In this document: positions 23,361 to 32,382 of the stretch, in pieces | Numbering within the stretch: the stretch's first letter is position 1 | How the letters are laid out: every line of letters begins with the position of its first letter | The notes under the pieces: generated by a model | What the model was told of the DNA's origin: nothing | Databases searched by the model: none | What the model saw: the letters and a program-made list of their open reading frames with translations, nothing else | Source: an uncultured Bacteroidota bacterium | Lineage (GTDB): Bacteria > Bacteroidota > Bacteroidia > Bacteroidales > UBA12481 | Assembly: GCA_903919925.1 (NCBI GenBank) | Contig: CAIXKO010000053.1 | Location: forward strand, 1-36,637 | Direction of reading: 5' to 3' | DNA: 36,637 nucleotides | Program-made: the position numbers and the translations under genes

Positions 23361-24698
23361 TCAGAGGTTCCGGACCGCATTTTTGAATTGCCGTCCCCGA
23401 TCTTCATAGTTTTCAAAAAGATCAAAACTGGCACAACAAGGCGAAAGAAGCACAATGTTTCCCTGCTCGGCTAAATAATAAGCCGCTCTTACAGCCTCCT
23501 CCATATCGCCCGTATCAACCACGGTTTCGATAATATCATCAAATGATTGATGAATTTTAGAATTATCCTTCCCCAGGCAAACGATAGACTTAACCTTCTC
23601 ACGCACCAGCGAATGGAGTATCGAATAATCATTTCCTTTATCAATCCCTCCAACAATCCAAACCACCTTGCCTTTCATCGATTCCAATGCATACCAGGTG
23701 GAATTCACATTGGTGGCTTTGGAATCATTAATAAATTCAATCCCATGAACCTTAATAACTGATTCCAAACGATGCTCAACACCCTGAAAATCAGTTAGAC
23801 ATTCACGAATCGCATCTTTTCGAATTTCAAGCACCCTCGATGCAATCCCTGATGCCATGGAATTGTATGCATTGTGCTTACCCTGCATGGAAAGATCAAA
23901 TAGTGACATATTGAAAGGATTATTATTAATGACAATATTTAGTTGTTCGCCTTCTGCCCAGGCGCCCGGATTATATACCTGATCAAAACCAAATGGAAGT
24001 TTCTGAGGAATAATTTGCCGCTTTGCTATTTCCGCCTGGATTACCGGATCGTCGCCACAATAGATAAAGGAATCTTCAGGGCGCATGTTTTGAATAATCC
24101 TGAATTTGCTATCAGCGTAATTCTGAAATTTATACTCGTACCGATCAAGATGATCCGGCGTAATATTCATCAGTATTGCAATGTCAGCCCTGAAATCATA
24201 CATCCCATCGAGCTGAAAACTAGAAACTTCCAGTACATAAAAATCAAAATCCTGCTCAGCTACCTGCCGGGCAAAGCTTTGTCCGATATTTCCCGCTAAT
24301 CCAACTTTTAATCCAGCTGCCTTCAGAATATGATAGGTCATCAGCGTGGTGGTGGTTTTACCATTACTTCCGGTGATACAAATATGCCTGGCCTTTGAAT
24401 ACCTTGCGGCAAACTCCAGCTCCGAGATTACAGGAATTGCCTTGTTATGCAACAACTTAATGATTGGCGCCTTTTCAGGAATCCCCGGACTTTTAATAAC
24501 ACTATCAGCCTCCACAATTCTGGATTCCGTATGGCCTCCCTCTTCAAACTCAACACCCAGATCCATCAAAGTCTGCCTATAGTCCGGCTTAATCTTCCCG
24601 GCATCCGATACCAGCACTGAAAACCCAGCCTTTTGGGCCAGGATGGCTGATCCAACACCGCTCTCACCAGCTCCCAATATGATGATCCGCTCTGCCAA
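23361..24698 (-). CDS. murD: UDP-N-acetylmuramoyl-L-alanine-D-glutamate ligase
   Basis: 445 residues. Adds D-glutamate to UDP-MurNAc-L-Ala. Seen: N-terminal ILGAGESGVGSAILAQKAGF, IKSPGIPEKAP, ATP loop ITGSNGKTTTTLMTYHIL (about 108-125), the LEVSSFQLDGM segment typical of MurD, NITPDHLDRYE, the KATNVNSTWYALE region, and the C-terminal LLSPCCASFDLFENYEDRG motif that is diagnostic of MurD. The length is normal. It follows mraY with a 2-nt gap. Confidence 0.97.
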   Translation of the reverse strand: MAERIIILGAGESGVGSAILAQKAGFSVLVSDAGKIKPDYRQTLMDLGVEFEEGGHTESRIVEADSVIKSPGIPEKAPIIKLLHNKAIPVISELEFAARYSKARHICITGSNGKTTTTLMTYHILKAAGLKVGLAGNIGQSFARQVAEQDFDFYVLEVSSFQLDGMYDFRADIAILMNITPDHLDRYEYKFQNYADSKFRIIQNMRPEDSFIYCGDDPVIQAEIAKRQIIPQKLPFGFDQVYNPGAWAEGEQLNIVINNNPFNMSLFDLSMQGKHNAYNSMASGIASRVLEIRKDAIRECLTDFQGVEHRLESVIKVHGIEFINDSKATNVNSTWYALESMKGKVVWIVGGIDKGNDYSILHSLVREKVKSIVCLGKDNSKIHQSFDDIIETVVDTGDMEEAVRAAYYLAEQGNIVLLSPCCASFDLFENYEDRGRQFKNAVRNL

Positions 24699-24700
24699 TG

Positions 24701-25951
24701 CTATCTGATTTTTAAGGTTACCACTGTGATTACTGCGAGAAGAAGTCCGATAATCAGAAACCGGATGACAATTTTTGGTTCAGCATAACCCTTCTTCTGA
24801 AAATGATGATGAAGGGGAGCCATCAAAAATATTCTTCGCCCGGTTCCAAAGCGCTTGCGCGTATATTTGAACCAACCAACCTGCATCACTACCGAAACAT
24901 TTTCAATGACGAAAACACCGCATAGAATGGGAATAAAGAGCTCTTTACGTATGAGAACCGCAAAAACAGCAATGATGCCACCCAGGGCCAGGCTACCCGT
25001 GTCACCCATAAAAACCTGAGCCGGATAGGAATTGTACCATAAAAACCCAACTGTTGCACCGATAAAGGCTGACACAAAAACAGCCAGTTCACCGGAGTTT
25101 GGGATATACATAATGTTCAGATAATGAGCAAGCTCATAGTTACCTGAAACATAAGCCAGTATGCCCAGGGTTGCCCCTATGATTGCAGATGATCCGGTGG
25201 CTAACCCATCAAGCCCATCGGTAATATTTGCCCCATTGCTAATAAAAGTCACGATCAGAATCACCAGCAATACAAAAACAAGCCATGTCCAATTCCCTGC
25301 ACGATCACCCAGCCAACTAACCAGCCATTTGTAATTAAATTCATTATTCTTTACAAACGGAATCGTGGTGGTTGCGCCTCTGCTTTCAACATACTTCAGA
25401 ACCTTGCCGTCGGAGCCAGCCGGAACAACAACACTGTCATTTATGGTAATATCAACCTCCCTTACCGGAATTTTATCCCCGATAACAACGTCCTTTTGAA
25501 AATACATAGTCAGGCCAACAATCAAACCCAGACTTACCTGTCCGGCAATTTTGAACCAGGCAGCCAAACCTCCTTTGTTCTTTTTGAATACCTTAATATA
25601 ATCATCGAGAAAACCAATCAACCCTAACCATACGGTTGTCAGAAGCATTAGAATAATATAGATATTATTCAATTTGGCAAAAAGCAAGGTTGGAACCAGG
25701 ATTGCTGCCAGTATAATCACCCCCCCCATGGTAGGAGTACCGGTCTTTTCTATCTGCCCGTCAAGGCCCAGGTCACGTACCGATTCTCCCACCTGCTTGG
25801 CATGCAGGTAATTAATGATCCGTTTTCCAAAGATCATGGATACAATTAATGCTGAGATCAATGCCAGTGCTGATCGAAACGAGATATATTGAAACAATCC
25901 CGCTCCGGAGAGGTCATATCGATCGAGCCATGTGCCAAGGAAATAGAACAT
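24701..25951 (-). CDS. mraY: Phospho-N-acetylmuramoyl-pentapeptide transferase MraY
   Basis: 416 residues with about ten membrane helices. Makes lipid I from UDP-MurNAc-pentapeptide and undecaprenyl phosphate. Seen: [12 protein letters not shown] (70-81), the D116/D117 pair in [16 protein letters not shown]242, D245 and D248 in [12 protein letters not shown], and the [11 protein letters not shown] loop. It is longer than the roughly 360-residue E. coli enzyme because of a hydrophilic insertion (about 152-218, between two membrane segments, around [17 protein letters not shown]) that is predicted to face the periplasm. Large MraY forms are usual in Bacteroidota. Gaps to murE and murD are 2 nt each. 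Confidence 0.97.
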   Translation of the reverse strand: MFYFLGTWLDRYDLSGAGLFQYISFRSALALISALIVSMIFGKRIINYLHAKQVGESVRDLGLDGQIEKTGTPTMGGVIILAAILVPTLLFAKLNNIYIILMLLTTVWLGLIGFLDDYIKVFKKNKGGLAAWFKIAGQVSLGLIVGLTMYFQKDVVIGDKIPVREVDITINDSVVVPAGSDGKVLKYVESRGATTTIPFVKNNEFNYKWLVSWLGDRAGNWTWLVFVLLVILIVTFISNGANITDGLDGLATGSSAIIGATLGILAYVSGNYELAHYLNIMYIPNSGELAVFVSAFIGATVGFLWYNSYPAQVFMGDTGSLALGGIIAVFAVLIRKELFIPILCGVFVIENVSVVMQVGWFKYTRKRFGTGRRIFLMAPLHHHFQKKGYAEPKIVIRFLIIGLLLAVITVVTLKIR

Positions 25952-25953
25952 TA

Positions 25954-27432
25954 TTATATAGTATGGGATTTCAAATTGTGGTTTTCTACTAAACGCGATA
26001 GCTCTTCGCGATCGTCAAAATGGTGCTTTACCCCATTGATTTCCTGATAAGTTTCATGGCCCTTGCCTGCCAAAAGAATTATATCGCCGGTTTGTGCCAG
26101 GGCAACCGCAGTTTTGATAGCCTCGTGTCGGTTTGCAATACTCAGCACCCGCGAATCAGCACCCTCCGGAACACCTACTTTAATGTCATCCATGATGGTT
26201 TGCGGATCTTCGGTTCTTGGGTTATCCGATGTGATAATCACCTGGTCACTTAAACGGCAGGCAACCTCTGCCATCAAAGGCCGTTTGCCCCGGTCACGGT
26301 CACCTCCGGCTCCGAAAACAGTTATGATCCGCGCGTTTCCCTTCTTTAGTTCAACCAGGGTGGACAATACATTTTCAAGGGCATCGGGAGTGTGAGCGTA
26401 ATCAACAATACCAATTCTGTTGTTACCCAGGAGCACCGTTTCAAGCCTTCCTTCAACAGGCTCCAACAGGCTCATTTCAGTCAGAATTCCGGTTTGATCC
26501 TGCCCAAGCAACACAGCAGCTCCATACACCGCCAGCAAGTTCGAAACATTATAACGCCCTATGAATCTTATCCATAACTCTTTCGACTGAAATGACACCA
26601 GCATCCCATCAATATGCTGTTCGATAATTCTTCCCTCAAAATCTGCTGATCCCCGGGTGGTATAGGAATATTTCCGCGCCTTGCAATTCTGAAACATAAT
26701 CAGGCCATTCCGGTCCTCTTGATTGGTGAGGGCAAAAGCATGGTGGCCTAATTGGTCGAAGAAAGCTTTTTTGGCTTTTATATAAGACTGAAAATCACCA
26801 TGATAATCAAGATGATCGCGGGTCAGATTGGTGAATATCCCACCAGCAAAGCGGACTCCGGCAACCCGGTGCTGGTCCATGGCATGTGAGGAAACTTCCA
26901 CAAAAACGTAGTGGCATCCTGCCTTCACCATATCGGCTAAATGATGCTGAAAAGTAATTGCATCGGGAGTAGTATGTGTGGAATCTTTTGAATTCAGATG
27001 AACGCAAACACGAATAGTCGAGATCAGGCCTGAAGGATATCCGAGATTTTCGAACAATTTATAGAGAAGTGTCGCGATGGTAGTCTTTCCATTTGTACCA
27101 GTAACTCCCACAACTTTAAGCGATTCCGACGGATTATCATAGAAATTTGAAGCTATATGACCAATGGATTCGCTTACATTCTCCACCTTGACTAACAAGG
27201 TCTCGCCGGTTTCAAAGGAGGGAAACTCCTCGCACAAAATGGCAACAGCTCCATGTTCAATGGCTTGCGCAATATAACGGTGGCCATCGGCATGAGTCCC
27301 TCTGATTGCAGCAAAGAGCATACCGGGAGCAACTTCCTTCGAATTAAGAGTCAATCCGTTTATAATCACTTCCTGATTTCCCTGAATGGCCAGGACTTTA
27401 ATATTTCGAATGAGTTCACTGAAGTTTTTCAT
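25954..27432 (-). CDS. murE: UDP-MurNAc-L-Ala-D-Glu: meso-diaminopimelate ligase
   Basis: 492 residues. Adds the third amino acid of the stem peptide. Seen: ATP loop [14 protein letters not shown] (110-123), [10 protein letters not shown] (181-190), [13 protein letters not shown] (202-214), [10 protein letters not shown] (344-353) and the specificity motif DNPR at 403-406. DNPR in the C-terminal domain is the established mark of meso-diaminopimelate-adding enzymes, as against lysine-adding ones. The start ATG overlaps the ftsI stop by 4 nt. Confidence 0.97.
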   Translation of the reverse strand: MKNFSELIRNIKVLAIQGNQEVIINGLTLNSKEVAPGMLFAAIRGTHADGHRYIAQAIEHGAVAILCEEFPSFETGETLLVKVENVSESIGHIASNFYDNPSESLKVVGVTGTNGKTTIATLLYKLFENLGYPSGLISTIRVCVHLNSKDSTHTTPDAITFQHHLADMVKAGCHYVFVEVSSHAMDQHRVAGVRFAGGIFTNLTRDHLDYHGDFQSYIKAKKAFFDQLGHHAFALTNQEDRNGLIMFQNCKARKYSYTTRGSADFEGRIIEQHIDGMLVSFQSKELWIRFIGRYNVSNLLAVYGAAVLLGQDQTGILTEMSLLEPVEGRLETVLLGNNRIGIVDYAHTPDALENVLSTLVELKKGNARIITVFGAGGDRDRGKRPLMAEVACRLSDQVIITSDNPRTEDPQTIMDDIKVGVPEGADSRVLSIANRHEAIKTAVALAQTGDIILLAGKGHETYQEINGVKHHFDDREELSRLVENHNLKSHTI

Positions 27433-29549
27433 AAAGCTGAAAGTTGAAATTCAATGATACCCACTGAGTCGCGGCGTGCACCTGCCATTGGAAATTGTGA
27501 AATAATTTTTCCCGATCCTTTGGTTTTCACCTTATACCCTAGATTTTCCAATACAGGCAGAACATCTTTGAGTCCCATACCAACAAAATCGGGAAATACA
27601 GAGTCACTCAAACTGATCGGGGCAGCTTGCAACTGTTCACCATTCCTAACTACCTGAGCCCACAAATCATCAGCTCTCCCTCCCGAAACAGGAATATTCA
27701 ACCGCTTAAGCAGCTTGCTTGCATCCGCCCAATGACCGGGTGAAACCACCGGAATCCGCTCAATAGTAGTATCTTTTGATGCAGCCAGGGTTTGCTGAAG
27801 TTCAAGGTTTGTGGCAAATACTTTATCACTTATTGCTTTAAAAACCGTTCCGGAAACTACGGCTCCGTAGTACGAACCTCCGGTTGGCTTCGAAACAACT
27901 ACAATGCAGCTGTACCGGGGATTGTCAGCTGGGAAATAGCCCACAAAAGAAGCGCGGTAATCTCTCCTTCCTCCATCTCTTCCATAGCCGCTTGCTCCCT
28001 GCGATATTACTGCAGTGCCCGTTTTCCCGGCAATACCATAGAGATCATTTTTCAGGTTCACTGCGGTACCATCGGTGACAGCACCTTCCAGCATTTTCTT
28101 AATTGCAGCCAGAGTTTCACGTGAACATATTGACGATTTCAAAACTTCTGTTTTATAAGTTTTTACCACCTGGCTGTGGGATTTTAAACACTTCACCAAT
28201 CGGGGCTTAACCATCGTCCCGTTGTTGGCAATAGCATTATAGAAGGTAAGTATCTGAAGAGGAGTCATCTCAACCTCATAACCAAAAGCCATCCATGGAA
28301 CGGTGGCTACCGACCATGTTTTACTTGCCGGGGTTTTTATTCGAGGATCCTGCCCCCCCTCGATATCGAAATTTAACGGCTTGTTAATCCCCATTCCATA
28401 AATCCGCTCGAGAAAATGCTCCGGATTGGATCCGTAGTATTTATCGATAATCCTGGCCATTCCGATGTTCGAAGACTTCTCCACCACCTGCTGTATGGTC
28501 AGCATCCCGAACCCGCCGGTATGAGCATCTGTAATTACCTGATTATGTAAGGTGAATTTACCACCGAAAGTATGTACCGTATCGGTCGGTTTTATATATC
28601 CATCCTCTAAAGCAGCCATGATGGCTGGAATCTTAAATGTCGATCCAGGTTCAAGACATTCATTTATCGCATAATTCTTTATCTCATAATATTTTCCATC
28701 ATCAGCCAGTCCCAGATTTGCCATAGCCAGGATCTCCCCGGTACTCACTTCCATAAGTATGGCACATCCGTAATCTGCATTGTAGGTAACCAGGCAATCG
28801 TTCAAAGCCGTTTCAGCAACATCCTGATAATTAACATCGAGTGTGGTCACCACATCCAACCCATCTACCGGCTCAATCTCATTTTCAGTGTTTAAAGGTA
28901 CCCAGGTTCCACCCCCAAGCCGTTTCTCTAACCGCTTGCCATCCGTACCTTTAAGATAATAATCAAATGAACCCTCAATGCCAACAACCGTTTCACCCTC
29001 ACTAACATAACCAATGGTTCGGCTGGCCAACAATTCATAAGGTTTTTCGCGCTTGCTTACCGGACTAAGTATCAGTCCTCCCTTGTATTGTCCCAGCTTA
29101 AACAATGGCAATGTTTTTATCATCCGGGCTTCGTCAAAAGATGCATCCTTATGAAGCAAAACAAATTGTTTCTGCGCGGCACGAGCTTTACGAATGATTT
29201 GAATATACTGTGCGGCTGTTTTTTCAGGGAACATCTTACTCAGTGCTGCCGCCAAATCCGGCAGGTACCGGTCAAAAAGTGCCTGATCCATGCCTGAACT
29301 GCTAGGATCCATAGCTACATCAAACCTCGGAAGCGAGCTGGCAAGCGTACTCTCATCCCGAGCCATAATATTGCCACGGCTTGAAACAATCGGTCGGTGA
29401 GTTTCGCTTACTGACTCGGCTTCTGCCCGCAGCTTATCGCCACTAACCATCTGAATGTATACCACCTGCCCAAGAATGGCCAAGGCTACCAAAAAGGTAA
29501 CCACGTACACAATTCCCAGTCGGGATAATATGGATTTTTTTATTTCCAC
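27429..29549 (-). CDS. ftsI: Septal class B penicillin-binding protein (FtsI/PBP3) with C-terminal PASTA domain
   Basis: 706 residues from a GTG start 4 nt after the ftsL stop; no better ATG lies nearby. One membrane helix at about 11-33 anchors the protein. The PBP dimer or pedestal domain covers about 50-225. The transpeptidase domain has S303 with K306 (PGSTFKIP), S359-x-N361 (KSSN) and K509-T510-G511 (AGKTGTAV). Residues about 648-706 form one PASTA domain (FPDFVGMGLKDVLPVLENLG, then ISQFPMAGA). The enzyme cross-links new septal peptidoglycan with FtsW. PASTA-tailed FtsI is common in Bacteroidota. All catalytic motifs are intact. Confidence 0.96.
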   Translation of the reverse strand: MEIKKSILSRLGIVYVVTFLVALAILGQVVYIQMVSGDKLRAEAESVSETHRPIVSSRGNIMARDESTLASSLPRFDVAMDPSSSGMDQALFDRYLPDLAAALSKMFPEKTAAQYIQIIRKARAAQKQFVLLHKDASFDEARMIKTLPLFKLGQYKGGLILSPVSKREKPYELLASRTIGYVSEGETVVGIEGSFDYYLKGTDGKRLEKRLGGGTWVPLNTENEIEPVDGLDVVTTLDVNYQDVAETALNDCLVTYNADYGCAILMEVSTGEILAMANLGLADDGKYYEIKNYAINECLEPGSTFKIPAIMAALEDGYIKPTDTVHTFGGKFTLHNQVITDAHTGGFGMLTIQQVVEKSSNIGMARIIDKYYGSNPEHFLERIYGMGINKPLNFDIEGGQDPRIKTPASKTWSVATVPWMAFGYEVEMTPLQILTFYNAIANNGTMVKPRLVKCLKSHSQVVKTYKTEVLKSSICSRETLAAIKKMLEGAVTDGTAVNLKNDLYGIAGKTGTAVISQGASGYGRDGGRRDYRASFVGYFPADNPRYSCIVVVSKPTGGSYYGAVVSGTVFKAISDKVFATNLELQQTLAASKDTTIERIPVVSPGHWADASKLLKRLNIPVSGGRADDLWAQVVRNGEQLQAAPISLSDSVFPDFVGMGLKDVLPVLENLGYKVKTKGSGKIISQFPMAGARRDSVGIIEFQLSAL

Positions 29550-29553
29550 TGAT

Positions 29554-29937
29554 CTATTCGTCCATTACGATTTTATATGGAGGAGTTTTTGCCTCCATCA
29601 AAGGCAATCCCTGTTCGGTAATCATCCTGATTACTTCCGATTGCTTGCTTAGCTCTTGAAGATCAAACCCGGTAGATACAGATTCTGAGCGCATTTCGCG
29701 TACTTTCTTCTCCATAACCATGATCTTCCCCATTACATTTTCACTTCTATACTGGTTAAAAATATAAAGCAGTATAGCCGTGGTCATAAAAAACAAAAAC
29801 GGTATCTGCCTGGTCACCAAATCCTTCGACAAAACATTACCTCCCAACAGGCTTTTAAAGGAGAACTTCCATACTTCCTTTACTTCCTGATCGGTTGAAA
29901 TAAACTCCTTACTGGTTTTCCTTTTCCTTTTAAACAT
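29554..29937 (-). CDS. ftsL: FtsL-like bitopic division protein
   Basis: 127 residues. A basic cytoplasmic start (MFKRKRKTSKEF), one membrane helix at about 44-63 (QIPFLFFMTTAILLYIFNQY), then a heptad-rich extracytoplasmic coiled coil (MGKIMVMEKKVREMRSES onward). The call comes from this topology and its place between rsmH and ftsI, since FtsL sequences are poorly conserved. It would pair with FtsQ to activate FtsW/FtsI. Its ATG overlaps the rsmH end by 8 nt, and ftsI follows after 4 nt. Confidence 0.85.
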   Translation of the reverse strand: MFKRKRKTSKEFISTDQEVKEVWKFSFKSLLGGNVLSKDLVTRQIPFLFFMTTAILLYIFNQYRSENVMGKIMVMEKKVREMRSESVSTGFDLQELSKQSEVIRMITEQGLPLMEAKTPPYKIVMDE

Positions 29938-30853
29938 TAGGCTGAAAAGTGGTTCTTTCTGCTATTCTGAGCCTGGCACTTCTAGCCCGGCTGTTGGTTT
30001 CGTTTTCCTCAAGACCCGGAACAATTACTTTCCGGTTGATGGCTTTAAATGGTGTCATCGTATTACCAAACAAATCCGTTTGAATGATACCATCCGGATT
30101 TCCTCCCTTAATGTAGTTTTTCACCAGCCGGTCTTCCAGTGAATGGTAGCTGATAACAACCAGTCTGCCACCGGGCTTGAGGTGTATTATACATTGCTCC
30201 AGCATTTCTTTTAGGCTCTGGATTTCCTGATTAACGGCTATTCTTAAAGACTGAAAAACCTGGGCCAGCATTTTATTTTCCCGGTTGGCCGGAAAAAGGG
30301 GACGAAGGCAATCAGCCAGTGAAAAAGTAGTTCTGATAGGCTGTTTATCACGTTCTAAAACTATTCTGTGCGCGATACGATGCGGATGATCAAGCTCACC
30401 GTATTCATCTAAAATCCTCCTTAACTCCTGTTCATCTGCACGTTCCAGGATATCTGCGGCAGTTTGCTTCAAGCCTGGGCTCATCCGCATATCCAAAAAA
30501 GCATCGGAACGAAAGGAGAAGCCCCGCTCCGGATTATCCAGATGTTCAGATGAAACTCCCAGATCGGCCAAAATGCCATCTACCTGGCTGATATTCATAT
30601 ATTTAAGGTAATTGCTAAAAAAACGGAAGTTGTGCTGGATAAATGAGAATCTCTTGTCATCTATCATTTGATCCTTTACTGCCGGATCCTGATCAAATGC
30701 AATTAGCTTACCTTCACTTATCTGTTTGATGATCTCCTGTGCATGTCCGCCCCCACCGAAAGTTAAGTCCAGATAGATTCCATCAGGCCTGATGGCAAGT
30801 CCTGATACGCTCTCTCTGAGTAGTACCGGTATATGGTATTCGGTTGTAATCAT
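29930..30853 (-). CDS. rsmH: 16S rRNA (cytosine-1402 N4)-methyltransferase RsmH (MraW)
   Basis: 307 residues. SAM-dependent enzyme that methylates C1402 in the decoding centre of 16S rRNA. Seen: YHIPVLLRESV near the start, SAM-binding YLDLTFGGGGHAQEI (28-42), GILADLGVSSEHLDNPERGF, the LDMRMSPG motif and, near the C-terminus, VISYHSLEDRLVKNYIKGG with NSRARSARLRIAER. The length is typical. ATG and the mraZ stop overlap as TGATG, so the two are translationally coupled. Confidence 0.97.
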   Translation of the reverse strand: MITTEYHIPVLLRESVSGLAIRPDGIYLDLTFGGGGHAQEIIKQISEGKLIAFDQDPAVKDQMIDDKRFSFIQHNFRFFSNYLKYMNISQVDGILADLGVSSEHLDNPERGFSFRSDAFLDMRMSPGLKQTAADILERADEQELRRILDEYGELDHPHRIAHRIVLERDKQPIRTTFSLADCLRPLFPANRENKMLAQVFQSLRIAVNQEIQSLKEMLEQCIIHLKPGGRLVVISYHSLEDRLVKNYIKGGNPDGIIQTDLFGNTMTPFKAINRKVIVPGLEENETNSRARSARLRIAERTTFQPNV

Positions 30854-31332
30854 CAGGCTTCATCATCCCAGGTTAAACCGCCCATCACTTCTTCTGCCAA
30901 TGCCTTCCGGTCATCGCCAGTTAATTCAGTACCAACATACTGGTCTTTCGACATGAGTTCCACCCGGTCTCCCTGACCTGCCAAAACAACATCACCTCCC
31001 TCTCCTGGTAATAACTTAAGTATATCAAGGAATCGTTTTGGTAATAATATGCGGCCCGATGAATCAAATTCCAGCTCTACTACATCCCTGAAAAACTCCC
31101 TCCGGAATTGATCATGTTTCGCATTATAAGGGTTCAATTTTTTTAATGTCCTATCTACTAGCCGATTCCATACATTTTCAGGATAAAGGACCAAACTCTT
31201 TTCAAAGGTGCTCAGCTTGCCAACAAAAGCATCTCCTGCCTCCGGTGGCGCTTGCTTTTTCAGCTTCGCCGGGAACAGGATTCGACCTTTTGAATCCACC
31301 TTGCAATAATGATCGCCCTTGAACCGTGACAT
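30853..31332 (-). CDS. mraZ: Transcriptional regulator MraZ
   Basis: 159 residues, slightly longer than the usual 140-150. Two AbrB-like SpoVT halves are visible: the first with CKVDSKGRILFPAKLKKQ (about 10-28), the second with EFDSSGRILLPKRFLDIL (about 90-107). MraZ assembles into rings and binds repeated TGGGA-type boxes at its own promoter to repress the dcw operon. Three matching boxes lie 36-61 nt upstream (31368-31393). It is the first gene of the dcw run and has no clear Shine-Dalgarno, which is common in this phylum. Confidence 0.96.
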   Translation of the reverse strand: MSRFKGDHYCKVDSKGRILFPAKLKKQAPPEAGDAFVGKLSTFEKSLVLYPENVWNRLVDRTLKKLNPYNAKHDQFRREFFRDVVELEFDSSGRILLPKRFLDILKLLPGEGGDVVLAGQGDRVELMSKDQYVGTELTGDDRKALAEEVMGGLTWDDEA

Positions 31333-31351
31333 TAATGGAAATGATTTTATG

Positions 31352-31359
31352 CAAAATTA
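31352..31359 (-). promoter_or_regulatory. Likely -7 box of the dcw operon (TAATTTTG)
   Basis: The minus strand reads TAATTTTG, an exact match to the Bacteroidota -7 consensus TAnnTTTG. It lies 20 nt before the mraZ ATG and just downstream of the MraZ-type boxes. An ATTG sits 22 nt upstream as an imperfect -33 element, inside the middle MraZ box. Transcription would start near 31345, leaving a short leader. Confidence 0.5.
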
Positions 31360-31367
31360 AACACATC

Positions 31368-31393
31368 TTCCCACTTATTCCCAATTTTTGCCA
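31368..31393 (-). promoter_or_regulatory. MraZ operator: three direct repeats with 10-bp phasing
   Basis: Reading the minus strand toward mraZ, TGGCAA (31393-31388), TGGGAA (31383-31378) and TGGGAA (31373-31368) recur exactly every 10 bp. Known MraZ sites in E. coli and Mycoplasma are short direct repeats of TGGG(A/N) with the same one-turn spacing. The array overlaps the region where the -33 element and spacer should be, fitting repression by blocking polymerase. Binding is inferred, but the phasing and box sequence are directly visible. Confidence 0.75.
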
Positions 31394-31410
31394 CTGATTT
31401 TCTTTCGATG

Positions 31411-31430
31411 TTGATAACTTTTTGTATCAA
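31411..31430. repeat. Short inverted repeat in the mraZ-glsA divergent region
   Basis: ttgata at 31411-31416 and tatcaa at 31425-31430 form perfect 6-bp arms around an 8-bp centre. It lies between the dcw promoter and the glsA -7 box and could be a protein-binding site or chance; no function is claimed. Confidence 0.35.
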
Positions 31431-31475
31431 CCTCACTGAATCCAACTCAAATCATTATCGATTGAGGTTAATTCG

Positions 31476-31483
31476 TACCTTTA
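31476..31483 (+). promoter_or_regulatory. Possible -7 box of the acyltransferase pair (TACCTTTA)
   Basis: TACCTTTA differs from TAnnTTTG by one base and lies 23 nt before the ATG at 31507. It helps decide the start: an in-frame ATG at 31408 would place this box inside the coding region, and the residues it adds have no family resemblance. Confidence 0.4.
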
Positions 31484-31506
31484 TAGCACCTAAAGTTTTT
31501 GTGAAA

Positions 31507-32349
31507 ATGCCTGATCAACCCAACGATAATAATTTTCAATCCATTGATATCGAAAAGGTTTTTGCTTCCAAGAACTCCAAAATTCTTCGGAAGATTCCCA
31601 AATTCCTGATCCGTTATCTGAAGAGAATTATCCATCAGGATGACCTAAATGAGTTCCTGATGCAAACAAGAGGGGTTGAAGGAATGGAGTTTGTTAACCG
31701 GTGTACTGAATACATGGGCGTTAAAATCAACTTCATAGGCGCGGAAAAAGTTCCGAAAAATTCCAGGTTAATATTTGCCGCAAACCATCCACTTGGCGGT
31801 ATCGATGGGTTATGCTTGCTGAAAGTTATTCACGAAAACATCCAAAACAATCCAAAAAGTATTTCCAACGATCTGCTAATGAACATAAAACCATTACGCA
31901 GGTTGATGATAGGCGTAAATAAGCATGGAGGAAATTCCAAAGATTATGTTGCAGAAATGCAACGCGTTTTTGAAGGCGATGACCCGGTTATCTTTTTTGC
32001 CGCCGGTTTGGTTAGCCGTCGTCGATGGTTCAAAATCGAAGATGTGGACTGGAAAAGCACCTTTATTAAGAAATCATTCCTGCATGAGCGTGATGTAGTC
32101 CCCGTTTTTATCAGCGGCAGGGTATCTGGGTTTTTTTATCGGTTGGCAAACTTGCGGAAATTTCTTGGCATCAGGTTCAATTTCGAAATGCTCTACCTAC
32201 CCAATGAAATGTATAAGCAAAAAGGCATGAAACTTACCATCATGTTTGGCGAACCCATTCCCTGGCGATCTTTCAATTCAAGCAAAAGCGCTGAAGAATG
32301 GGCAAGTGATGTTAAAAAACAGGTTTACGATATGGGCAAAAACCTTTGA
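31507..32349 (+). CDS. glsA: PlsC-type O-acyltransferase, GlsA/OlsA-like
   Basis: 280 residues from ATG 31507. The frame is open back to an ATG at 31408, but that extension crosses a promoter-like box. Residues about 70-260 are a PlsC-type acyltransferase: catalytic H-x4-D in AANHPLGGIDGL, then GVNKHGGNSKDY, the acyl-acceptor region IFFAAGLVSRRRW and a late strand LTIMFGEPIPW. No membrane helix is clear. With the GNAT-like gene that follows it matches the two-enzyme scheme for glycine or ornithine-type aminolipids: the GNAT enzyme N-acylates the amino acid with a 3-hydroxy fatty acid, and this enzyme adds the second fatty acid by O-acylation. In Bacteroides thetaiotaomicron the adjacent glsB/glsA genes do this with glycine. 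It could instead be a general lysophosphatidate acyltransferase. Confidence 0.72.
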   Translation: MPDQPNDNNFQSIDIEKVFASKNSKILRKIPKFLIRYLKRIIHQDDLNEFLMQTRGVEGMEFVNRCTEYMGVKINFIGAEKVPKNSRLIFAANHPLGGIDGLCLLKVIHENIQNNPKSISNDLLMNIKPLRRLMIGVNKHGGNSKDYVAEMQRVFEGDDPVIFFAAGLVSRRRWFKIEDVDWKSTFIKKSFLHERDVVPVFISGRVSGFFYRLANLRKFLGIRFNFEMLYLPNEMYKQKGMKLTIMFGEPIPWRSFNSSKSAEEWASDVKKQVYDMGKNL

Positions 32350-32382
32350 TTGTTTATTATTAACCTCATTAGCAAATTTCCC

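Noticed and set aside
31408-31506. N-terminal extension of the GlsA-like protein from an ATG at 31408
   Set aside because: The extra 33 residues lack family resemblance and would place the promoter-like TACCTTTA box inside the gene.
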